Source: Kluyvera sp040932435 (GTDB lineage Bacteria > Pseudomonadota > Gammaproteobacteria > Enterobacterales > Enterobacteriaceae). Taken from it: a stretch of DNA of 64,000 bases. Made by a program: the position numbers and the translations under genes. Where the stretch lies: positions 186,001 to 250,000 of the forward strand of contig NZ_JBFQGA010000006.1 of NCBI RefSeq assembly GCF_040932435.1, given 5' to 3'. The notes beneath the pieces were generated by a model. That model made no database searches and was not told the DNA's origin. It saw only the letters and a list, made by a program, of their open reading frames with translations. Positions 17,512 to 24,526 of this stretch are shown here, in pieces; position 1 is the first letter of the stretch, and every line of letters starts with the position of its first letter.

Positions 17512-19071
17512 CTAAGACTCCTGCATTTTTTGCTGGAAGGTAATTTCGATAAATTCTGCTGGCCGAACCATCGCAACCAGAACGGTAATGCGCAGAATAC
17601 CTTCTAGAATATCGTTGCCGGTCATCGTCTTACCCAGACCGACGCTGACATTGTAAGCCTCACCCGGCGTTGAACCGGCTAATCCACCTCGCTTCCAGAT
17701 ACCATACAGGAAGTTACCCAGCATGCTTTCCATCGACACCCATGTGTTAGCGACATTCGGCTCAAAAACATAGGCTTTTGAAGCAAGCTTAATGGACTCT
17801 TCTAGCATAATCATCGTGCGTCTGACGTTGATATAGCGCCAGTCTAGGCTGTTGCCATCAAGCGTTCTGGCTCCCCAAACGAGCGTGCCTTCACCAATAA
17901 ATGGCCGAATGGCGTTGATTGATTTGCCTTGGGTTGTGACGTTGAGATCTTCTTGTTCATCATCGCTGATATTGACGGTAGGAGAGACCACGGCATTAAC
18001 GCTGACGTTAGCAGGCGCTTTCCACACCCCGCGAGAGTTATCGACCATGGTATAAATGCCAGCCATCGCCGCAGAAGGCGGCAGGATATTTTGTTGGAAT
18101 TTAATATCCGCCATGATGGTTTGGTATAACGGACTCATATTCGACAGAATCTTGTGCAACAGCACCGCATCCGGTCGCGAAATCTCAGTGCTGAGCTTGG
18201 CGATTTCGTCAAGCATTGCCTGTTTGCGGGTCGCTCTGAGCTTATTACCGCCCGTGTTGAGGTCTTCTTCCGACAGACCTTCAAGGTCGCTAAACATCGC
18301 TGCGACTTCGCTGTTCAACAGCTCAGCTAACTTATCGATATTACTGACGTTGAGGAAGCTGACATCGCTGTCCTGCACGATGGAAGTGTTGAGCCAAGGG
18401 TAGTAAGCGGCGGAGTAGTCAAGATAGTTGGTACCGAGCTTAGAGCGGAAGCCCTCGACGCAGTCACCATCAGGATGCTGACGGTCTTTGTACCCGTTCC
18501 AGATATCCAAGATAGCAATGCGGTTTTTCATCTTGCCACCACAGTGGCCAAGCATAGCCTGCTCGACGTTAATACAATCGTCTTCAGCCAGTTGAATAGC
18601 TTCAGGAATAAGTAGCATGGTGGGTTCCGCTTCTTTAATCAGCGGCAGAATGCCCCCCTTCAAAGCGGTGGCGTCAATATCATCGGAATAATTACCCACA
18701 GAAACGATATAACAAGGGCCGCCACCATTTTGGAAGAAAAAGAGCATGCTGTAGTAAAGATGATGACGGGTGTTTGATTGCGTTATTTGGTAGGTTTTTC
18801 CAGACTGCTTAAATGCCTCTCGGGTATTGGCATCAGATGTGGTACTAATTTCGGATATTTCAAATAAATGCTGAGGTTCTCCGCCAAAATATTGTCGGTA
18901 TTCCGACATGGAGGTAATACGCCATCCTTGATTGCTTAACGATTTACCACCGTTATCCGCTTTTTCTGTATAGCCAATAAATGCGGGAACGGCGGTGGCA
19001 ACTTCGACAACAGAGTTTGGGAATGCGTTTTGCTCAACGATATATACGCCAGGTGTCTTCATTACGCCCAT
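17512..19071 (-). CDS. Contractile sheath protein
   Basis: A 519-aa sheath subunit. I chose the ATG at 19071 (MGVMKTPGVYIVEQ) because AAGG lies 8 nt upstream and the family starts at TPGVYI; ATG at 19086 or TTG at 19101 would add residues with no ribosome site. N-terminal motif TPGVYIVEQNAFPNSVVEVA and the C-terminal domain (WRYINVRRTMIMLEESIKLA, VFEPN, TGNDILEGILRI, FIEITFQQKM) are standard for eCIS and T6SS-like sheaths. Only one sheath gene is present, unlike Afp/PVC which carry three, so this resembles the single-sheath eCIS subtype. Confidence 0.94.
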   Translation of the reverse strand: MGVMKTPGVYIVEQNAFPNSVVEVATAVPAFIGYTEKADNGGKSLSNQGWRITSMSEYRQYFGGEPQHLFEISEISTTSDANTREAFKQSGKTYQITQSNTRHHLYYSMLFFFQNGGGPCYIVSVGNYSDDIDATALKGGILPLIKEAEPTMLLIPEAIQLAEDDCINVEQAMLGHCGGKMKNRIAILDIWNGYKDRQHPDGDCVEGFRSKLGTNYLDYSAAYYPWLNTSIVQDSDVSFLNVSNIDKLAELLNSEVAAMFSDLEGLSEEDLNTGGNKLRATRKQAMLDEIAKLSTEISRPDAVLLHKILSNMSPLYQTIMADIKFQQNILPPSAAMAGIYTMVDNSRGVWKAPANVSVNAVVSPTVNISDDEQEDLNVTTQGKSINAIRPFIGEGTLVWGARTLDGNSLDWRYINVRRTMIMLEESIKLASKAYVFEPNVANTWVSMESMLGNFLYGIWKRGGLAGSTPGEAYNVSVGLGKTMTGNDILEGILRITVLVAMVRPAEFIEITFQQKMQES

Positions 19072-19511
19072 AGTTTGGACCTTCATGTAATTGATTGGCA
19101 ACCATGCCCATCTGTTAACACACAGAAAAAAGCGCTGTTAAGAAAGGCACTCAATTAAGAACTATCTGATAAAATTTTGATATGTCTGGTATAGCGTTTG
19201 CTTTGTTTTCTGTCAACTGCTGTTGTTGAGGCGTTCTGGTTACATTTTTATCTTTAGCGATATAAACATTCCGCAGTGCTTGTTTGCTCTGAAAGCGATA
19301 GCCCGCGATTGACGCGGAACGCCGGCTTTATTCTCGAGTTTGAAACCCTGTACTTGTTGGAACGTAGCGGGAAAATATTCCGTCTTTATGAATACAATGG
19401 GCTAAAAATTTCATGATTTATTTCTATTGGTACGTAGCTCTTGTTTACTTAACGCTGACTCCGCTTTGGCGCTTATATGATTGATATAAGAGGCGTATAT
19501 GCCATCTTTTT
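19072..19511. other. 440-bp gap inside the eCIS operon with fragmentary minus-strand frames
   Basis: No confident gene. On the minus strand there is a 28-codon frame from an ATG at about 19413 (MKFLAHCIHKDG...). After its TAA the same frame stays open for about 56 more codons (containing NVYIAKDKN and PDISKFYQ) to a TGA near 19153. A third open stretch overlaps the end of the 260-aa gene (IYRAYLRQLKKDGIY). The base composition looks coding-like, so this may be a decayed gene; it must also hold any internal promoter for the sheath gene. A 7-bp inverted repeat (CTTATAT/ATATAAG) is at 19472-19490, without a T-run. Confidence 0.4.
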
Positions 19512-20294
19512 TCAGTTGACGTAGATATGCGCGATAGATGTCGTAAGCCCTTCGACACTGAATGTTGAAATATTGTCTGGTACCGGAAGGGGAAGAGACT
19601 TAATCATCACATTGTTAGCATCAAACAGCGAGAAAGACTCTGCATAAGTTTTCCTTAAGGGTAGTGGATTATTGGACATGAAAATTCTTGCCGCTTTATT
19701 TGATACCTGTTCAGGTTCTTGCTCTGTAAACGAGTGGGGGATGTTGAGATTTTTTTTACCGCTTAACGAGAATATATAATATTTCAAATAAGCTGAGATG
19801 GCGTTGAATTGAACGATGATGTTTTTCTTTTGTAGGGTACAGTGGGATTTTGGTATCGAGATAGTGAGTAGACCGATAAAATTTTTGTTATGGATAACTG
19901 CGCTATCAATGGCCGTACTGGCGTTTAATTGGTTTACATCGACCCAATGTTCTGCGGTGATATCGACCTCTGGACTATCAGTAAATTTGGCGTTTAATAT
20001 TGAGATATCGAACATATCTGGCATTTTTGTGATGTTTCTGAATCCGGGATCTGTGCTCACAAGGTAAAACCTAAAGATCAATTCCGCTGTCAAATCCGCT
20101 AAATCGCTAAACCGTACAGTATCGACAATCAATTGAGTAAAACCCTGCCTTGATTTCAGCAAAATACCATATTGCCTGAGCAAAAATACGGTCTCTCGAT
20201 CGGGCATGAGACAAATGGGAGCTAAACCATCGCTGCTGGCATTGTAATATTCATGCAAAACGCTGATGGATAATATTGATTGATAGTCTGCCAT
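19512..20294 (-). CDS. eCIS-associated hypothetical protein, 260 aa
   Basis: A 260-aa protein with AAGGGA ahead of its ATG, starting immediately after the terminator-protein stop. I do not recognise a domain. It opens MADYQSILSISVLHEYY and continues with a segment like LMPDRETVFLLRQYGILLK, a pattern I recall from second-gene proteins of single-sheath eCIS operons. The rest is beta-rich (for example FRFYLVSTDPGF, LLTISIP) and ends in SIAHIYVN. No signal peptide, no membrane helix, no catalytic motif. Position between the tail terminator and the sheath suggests a structural or cap-associated part. Confidence 0.65.
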   Translation of the reverse strand: MADYQSILSISVLHEYYNASSDGLAPICLMPDRETVFLLRQYGILLKSRQGFTQLIVDTVRFSDLADLTAELIFRFYLVSTDPGFRNITKMPDMFDISILNAKFTDSPEVDITAEHWVDVNQLNASTAIDSAVIHNKNFIGLLTISIPKSHCTLQKKNIIVQFNAISAYLKYYIFSLSGKKNLNIPHSFTEQEPEQVSNKAARIFMSNNPLPLRKTYAESFSLFDANNVMIKSLPLPVPDNISTFSVEGLTTSIAHIYVN

Positions 20295-20879
20295 TTAGTT
20301 ATCCCTTTTAGCCATCGTAGCATCTGACAAATGGATGTTGCCCACCTGAGTGATGATAGACTCACTATCCGGTATCAGCGCTCTTACGCGATAGTTACAG
20401 GAAGGCAGGTAGTGTGAACCGAATATTCCCCACATGTGATTAAGCTGATCCCCCGGTATGGACTCTAGTTCCATATTGAGCTGTTCAATGTTTTTCGGCA
20501 GGTCAGGGGAGTTTTGTCGGTTGAAGCTGCTATGACGATTGAAGAAGGCCAGAAAATGCGAAAGGACCTTCAACCCGTCGGAGTAATGGTTGGTACTAAA
20601 ATTTGCCGCGACGGTCACCGTCATGGTGATAAAAAGCGGCGACGATGATACTGCCGTTCTATTGTTAGCAGGATTAAAATTTTGTCGGTAGCTTTTTGAA
20701 AAACTGTCTTTCTCAATATTGCTAATGAAAATGAGGATCTTGTTTTGTATTTTCGATGACTTTGAGCCATCGAGGTCTGTTGGCGGGGAGACGATCACCA
20801 GATCGTCAGCTAAATCAAAAACGTTTTTAACGGATTGGTTCATCCTTTCTCTTAAGTAATCTAGGCATTGATCTAGCAT
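20295..20879 (-). CDS. eCIS tail terminator/cap protein (DUF4255, Afp16-like)
   Basis: A 194-aa protein, the first gene of the operon, with AGGAAC 6 nt ahead of its ATG. It shows the DUF4255 (Pvc16 N-terminal) layout: a short N-terminal helix, VIVSPPTD, KILIFISNIEKDSF with the polar stretch after it, LFITMTVTVAANF, then YSDGLKVLSHFLAFFNRH and LNHMWGIFGSHYLPSCNYRVRALI near the C terminus. In Afp, Afp16 ends tube and sheath polymerisation at the distal end. Strong family match by motifs as I know them. Confidence 0.88.
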   Translation of the reverse strand: MLDQCLDYLRERMNQSVKNVFDLADDLVIVSPPTDLDGSKSSKIQNKILIFISNIEKDSFSKSYRQNFNPANNRTAVSSSPLFITMTVTVAANFSTNHYSDGLKVLSHFLAFFNRHSSFNRQNSPDLPKNIEQLNMELESIPGDQLNHMWGIFGSHYLPSCNYRVRALIPDSESIITQVGNIHLSDATMAKRDN

Positions 20880-20929
20880 GGGATGTTCCTGATTAAGAAT
20901 AGTAAAAGAAGTTCTGAAAGGCTCGTATA

Positions 20930-20959
20930 GCTATAACGTATTGACCGAAGGTTTTGCAA
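20930..20959 (-). promoter_or_regulatory. Candidate sigma70 promoter for the eCIS operon
   Basis: Reading the minus strand, TTGCAA (20954-20959) is followed after 18 bp by TATAGC (20930-20935), 51 bp ahead of the DUF4255 start. It is the best -35/-10 pair upstream of the first eCIS gene. Sequence match only. Confidence 0.4.
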
Positions 20960-21072
20960 CTTCAAATGGTGTCCCATAGGGCTTTGTCACAAGAAAATTA
21001 TTCTATTGGGTGCAAGATCCCTTTCGACTGCTCTGCAGTTATCGGACGAATGACTTAAACGCGCTAAAAATA

Positions 21073-21099
21073 TTGGCAAAGTCAGCAACCTGCTATAAT
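21073..21099 (+). promoter_or_regulatory. Candidate extended -10 promoter of the cargo-like gene
   Basis: TGCTATAAT at 21091-21099 is a perfect extended -10; TTGGCA at 21073-21078 is a weak -35 at 15-bp spacing. It would start a transcript with a leader of about 115 nt before the ATG at 21221, divergent from the eCIS operon. The rest of the interval 20960-21220 shows no convincing gene. Confidence 0.45.
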
Positions 21100-21220
21100 A
21101 GAGACGCCAACCTGTTTCAGGAAAAAGGCTTAGTCGTAGTACGTTGGAGTAACTTTAAAGGAAGGACTCTGTTGCATTTCATAATAATCACCATTAATTA
21201 CAGTTAAAAAAGGTTGAGAT

Positions 21221-21870
21221 ATGCATCAATATTCAAACAAAAAGAAGAATAGTAATAAACCTCTGGTGCAGAAAAAAGATGATGATAAGAAAGGAGTTGG
21301 ATTTGAAGATAATAGGCTAAAGCTGTATCGCAAAGGAAGGTGAAAGATATTTCGACGCATAAATCAATAAATGACAATAACCTAATTGTACAAAGGTATC
21401 CGGTAAAAGATGGCAGCGTGTGGAGGGATAAGTCATATCCTGGGCTAGTACTTACGTTAAATGAAGAGTTAACGGGAAAATATGGTGACAAGGTATTCAA
21501 CGCTTCAGGTATTTCTAATCCGACTGCCGTTATGTGGGAAGGGGTATATTATGATTTGGAGGGTAATATATGGGCGCCTATATATCCGAAGGAAGAAGGG
21601 CAGGAGAGCTATAAAACTACAGAGGAACATGTATTAATAAGTATAGCTGATATCTCATATCAGCATATGGGTAATATCCAAGAAGAAAAGATGGAGAGCA
21701 TAAGAAAATCAATTGGAACGGGTTATTTACCCCCAATTAAAGTAATACGAATAAAGGATGGGAAATATGAACCAATGGATGGTCGAAATAGAATTGAAGC
21801 CTCTGTTGAAGCGGGTTACACCAAGATTCCGGCAGTCATAGATGATACTATCAAGCCAAAAGATAAATAG
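21221..21870 (+). pseudogene. Frameshifted candidate eCIS cargo/toxin with ParB/Srx-like domain
   Basis: Two overlapping frames. The first, ATG at 21221 with AAGG upstream, reads 40 codons of Lys/Asn/Asp-rich sequence ending GVGFEDNRLKLYRKGR. The second can start at a GTG at 21340 overlapping that stop (GTGA) and reads 176 codons. Upstream of the GTG the second frame still reads KAVSQRKVKDI. One extra C at about 21317 joins them as GFEDNRPKAVSQRKVKDI, the DNRPxAxxQRK-type leader I know from eCIS-associated and polymorphic-toxin proteins. The C-terminal half (YLPPIKVIRIKDGKYEP, MDGRNRIEASVEAGYTKIPAV) resembles the ParB/sulfiredoxin fold. The region is clearly AT-rich and stands alone, divergent from the eCIS. 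I read it as a broken cargo gene; a translationally coupled pair or a sequencing error are alternatives. Confidence 0.6.
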
Positions 21871-22014
21871 AATAGGTAGCCTTGTCTGGGCTCATTGAAT
21901 CGTCTACCTAGACCACTCAACGTCTCTTGAGCGTGACTACCTTGCTGCAAAGGGTAGTTGCGTTACTGTTAGACATCAGCCTTTTACCTCGTGTGATGAG
22001 GAAAGCCGCAAATA

Positions 22015-22040
22015 AAAATCCACGCAATTGCGTGGATTTT
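22015..22040. terminator. Bidirectional terminator between cargo-like gene and ychF
   Basis: Perfect 26-bp palindrome AAAATCCACG/CGTGGATTTT around CAATTG, flanked by A and T tracts, so it can stop transcripts from either side (cargo-like gene on plus, ychF on minus). Confidence 0.85.
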
Positions 22041-22098
22041 ATAGCGTTTTACCGTTGTCATGAGATTCAGTGAAACCTCATGAGACAACAAAACTTAT

Positions 22099-23193
22099 TT
22101 AGACGTTGAACAGGAAGTTCATCACATCGCCATCTTTCACGATGTAGTCTTTCCCTTCGGCACGCATCTTGCCGGCTTCTTTCGCGCCTTGTTCACCTTT
22201 GTAGGTGATGAAATCTTCAAAGGCGATAGTCTGTGCGCGGATAAAGCCTTTTTCGAAGTCGGTATGGATTTTTCCCGCCGCCTGCGGAGCAGTCGCGCCG
22301 ACAGGGATGGTCCATGCGCGAACTTCTTTCACGCCAGCGGTGAAGTAGGTTTGCAGGTTCAGCAGCTCGTAACCGGCGCGGATCACGCGGTTCAGGCCCG
22401 GTTCTTCAATACCCAGCTCGGCCATAAATTCTTCGCGGTCTGCATCGTCAAGTTCAGCGATATCGGATTCGACAGCGGCGCAAACGGCGACAACCACAGA
22501 ACCTTCGGCTGCCGCGATTTCACGAACTTTGTCGAGGTACGGGTTGTTTTCAAAACCGTCTTCGTTGACGTTAGCGATGTACATGGTTGGCTTCAGGGTC
22601 AGGAAGCTCAGGTACTTAATCGCCGCTTTGTCTTCTTCGGTCAGATTGGTCAGCGCGCGCAGCATGCCCGCGTTTTCCAACTGTGGCAGACATTTTTCCA
22701 GCGCAGCCTGTTCAGCTTTTGCGTCTTTATCGCCGCCTTTGGCTTTCTTCTGCACGCGGTGCAGGGCGCGTTCGCAGGTATCAAGGTCAGAGAGAGCCAG
22801 CTCGGTGTTGATAACTTCGATATCGTCGGCCGGATCCACTTTGTTATTTACGTGGATGATGTTGTCGTTTTCAAAGCAGCGAACCACGTGACCGATAGCT
22901 TCGGTTTCACGGATGTTGGTCAGGAACTGGTTGCCCAGGCCTTCACCTTTGGAAGCACCTTTTACCAGGCCCGCGATATCAACGAATTCCATGGTGGTCG
23001 GCAGAATACGCTGAGGTTTAACGATTTCCGCCAACTGGTCCAGACGCGGATCGGGCATCGGGACAACACCTGTGTTCGGCTCGATAGTACAGAACGGGAA
23101 GTTTGCCGCTTCAATACCCGCTTTGGTGAGCGCGTTGAACAGGGTGGATTTGCCCACGTTTGGCAAACCAACGATACCGCATTTGAATCCCAT
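22099..23193 (-). CDS. ychF: Obg-family ATPase YchF
   Basis: A 364-aa P-loop protein that matches E. coli YchF along its length. G1 is GLPNVGKSTLFN at the N terminus, G3 is in VDIAGLVKGASKGEGLG, and the G4 equivalent is NVNED rather than NKxD, which in this family gives ATP preference. A coiled insert follows (RVQKKAKGGDKDAK) and the C-terminal 80 residues form a TGS domain. YchF binds ribosomes and affects leaderless translation and the oxidative stress response. It lies 113 bp downstream of pth on the same strand, as in E. coli. Confidence 0.98.
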   Translation of the reverse strand: MGFKCGIVGLPNVGKSTLFNALTKAGIEAANFPFCTIEPNTGVVPMPDPRLDQLAEIVKPQRILPTTMEFVDIAGLVKGASKGEGLGNQFLTNIRETEAIGHVVRCFENDNIIHVNNKVDPADDIEVINTELALSDLDTCERALHRVQKKAKGGDKDAKAEQAALEKCLPQLENAGMLRALTNLTEEDKAAIKYLSFLTLKPTMYIANVNEDGFENNPYLDKVREIAAAEGSVVVAVCAAVESDIAELDDADREEFMAELGIEEPGLNRVIRAGYELLNLQTYFTAGVKEVRAWTIPVGATAPQAAGKIHTDFEKGFIRAQTIAFEDFITYKGEQGAKEAGKMRAEGKDYIVKDGDVMNFLFNV

Positions 23194-23307
23194 GTTTAAA
23201 TCACCTTAATCTTTTGATTTTCAACCTGTTATAGAGAACAGATTGTAGAAAAGTAAATAATCTTACCCATTATACACGTCATACGGAAAAAATACCGTAG
23301 CGAAGGC

Positions 23308-23892
23308 TTATTGCGCCTTAAAAGCGTGTAATCGGTTGGTGGCTTTGGTCAAACCGTCTTTCAGCCAAACCTCAGTACAGCGGGCCGCTTCGTCAACCGC
23401 GTCGTCGATAAGCTTCTGTTCAGCAGCCTGTGGCTTACCTAACACAAAACCGACAACCTTGCTTTTATCACCCGGATGACCGATTCCGATGCGTAAGCGA
23501 TGAAAATTGGGGTTATTACCCAATTTGCTGATGATGTCTTTCAGCCCATTGTGGCCGCCATGACCACCGCCGAGCTTAAATTTTGCGACTCCCGGCGGCA
23601 GATCAAGCTCATCGTGTGCCACCAGAATTTCATCTGGATTAATACGATAGAAGGTCGCCAGTGCTGCAACGGCTTTGCCGCTGAGGTTCATAAACGTGGT
23701 TGGCACCAGCAGGCGAACATCTTCTCCAGCAACGTTGATGCGGGAGGTATAGCCAAAAAATTTACTCTCTTCACGCAGCGGGGCGCGAAAACGCTCCGCC
23801 AGCAAATCGACGTACCAGGCGCCCGCGTTGTGGCGCGTCTGCGCGTACTCTGCACCGGGGTTGGCCAAGCCGACAATCAGTTTAATCGTCAC
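23308..23892 (-). CDS. pth: Peptidyl-tRNA hydrolase
   Basis: A 194-aa enzyme that cleaves peptidyl-tRNA released from stalled ribosomes to recycle tRNA. Visible catalytic and substrate residues: VGLANPG at the N terminus with Asn, RHNAGAWYVD carrying the catalytic His, TFMNLSGKAV, the Asp of AHDELDLPPG, and KLGGGHGGHNGLKDI. Length matches E. coli Pth. Upstream of ychF on the same strand and divergent from ychH. Confidence 0.98.
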   Translation of the reverse strand: MTIKLIVGLANPGAEYAQTRHNAGAWYVDLLAERFRAPLREESKFFGYTSRINVAGEDVRLLVPTTFMNLSGKAVAALATFYRINPDEILVAHDELDLPPGVAKFKLGGGHGGHNGLKDIISKLGNNPNFHRLRIGIGHPGDKSKVVGFVLGKPQAAEQKLIDDAVDEAARCTEVWLKDGLTKATNRLHAFKAQ

Positions 23893-24067
23893 GTAGTTAT
23901 TCCTGAGTGGGCAATCTTTGCGGCGGCTAGTTTACGTCCTAGCAGCGCCGTTGACAAAAAATAGCGTTGAAAGAAGCAAAAACGGAATAGTTCACTAATG
24001 TAATAATATTGATTTAATGTATTTCAGTGACTTAAATGTAAAGTTTTGTTGATTATATGTGCCTGTT

Positions 24068-24109
24068 TGTGATCGGTAGCGCACTTATATTTGGTAGTGT
24101 TGTCTATAC
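24068..24109 (+). promoter_or_regulatory. Candidate ychH promoter with CRP-like half site
   Basis: TATACT at 24104-24109 can serve as a -10. A TGTGATCGGTAGCGCA stretch from 24068 matches one half of the CRP consensus well and the other half poorly. ychH is CRP-regulated in E. coli, which supports but does not prove the assignment. Confidence 0.35.
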
Positions 24110-24170
24110 TTTACACACTAGGAATAGGGATATATCCCTAAACCCGCAGCCAATCTACGGAGGTGACACT

Positions 24171-24455
24171 ATGAAACGCAAAAACGCTTCGTTACTCGGT
24201 AATGTGCTAATGGGGTTAGGCTTGGTCGTGATGATCGTCGGCGTCGGTTATTCTATTTTAAACCAGTTGCCGCAACTTAACCTGCCTCAGTTTTTTGCTC
24301 ACGGTGCGATTTTAAGTATTTTCGTCGGTGCCGTACTTTGGCTTACCGGGGCGCGTGTTGGTGGGCATGAGCGTGTAGCAGACAGATACTGGTGGGTACG
24401 CCACTACGATAAACGCTGTCGCCGCAACGACAATACGTCACATCGCCCGAGCTAA
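24171..24455 (+). CDS. ychH: Inner membrane stress protein YchH
   Basis: A 94-aa protein started at the ATG at 24171 because CGGAGG lies 7-8 nt ahead; an upstream in-frame ATG at 24057 has no ribosome site and would run through the promoter region. Two hydrophobic helices (VLMGLGLVVMIVGVGYSIL, and AILSIFVGAVLWLTGARVGG) with a short basic C-terminal tail ending in YWWVRHYDK-type sequence. E. coli YchH is 92 aa. It is a stress-induced membrane protein; no enzymatic role known. Divergent from pth, as in E. coli. Confidence 0.92.
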   Translation: MKRKNASLLGNVLMGLGLVVMIVGVGYSILNQLPQLNLPQFFAHGAILSIFVGAVLWLTGARVGGHERVADRYWWVRHYDKRCRRNDNTSHRPS

Positions 24456-24476
24456 GAAATCTGCTGAATTAATGAA

Positions 24477-24504
24477 AAAACCCTGACCGCAAGGCCAGGG
24501 TTTT
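24477..24504. terminator. Bidirectional terminator between ychH and the aspartokinase
   Basis: AAAACCCTGACC-GCAA-GGCCAGGGTTTT stem with flanking A and T tracts; serves ychH (plus) and the convergent aspartokinase (minus). Confidence 0.85.
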
Positions 24505-24526
24505 GCGTTTTTATCACCCGCAACGG

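Noticed and set aside
19472..19490. Inverted repeat CTTATAT/ATATAAG as a terminator after the 260-aa gene
   Set aside because: AT-only stem with no T-run; too weak to call a terminator.
1..20879. Prophage tail module
   Set aside because: No capsid, portal, terminase, integrase or lysis genes; DUF5908, CIS_TMP and DUF4255 proteins are eCIS markers.
21010..21207. 65-codon plus-strand frame upstream of the cargo-like gene
   Set aside because: No ribosome site, runs across the extended -10 promoter, and the sequence shows no domain-like pattern.
22189..23199. Long open frame antisense to ychF (336 codons)
   Set aside because: It mirrors the codon bias of ychF, has no ribosome site and no recognisable motif; a shadow frame.
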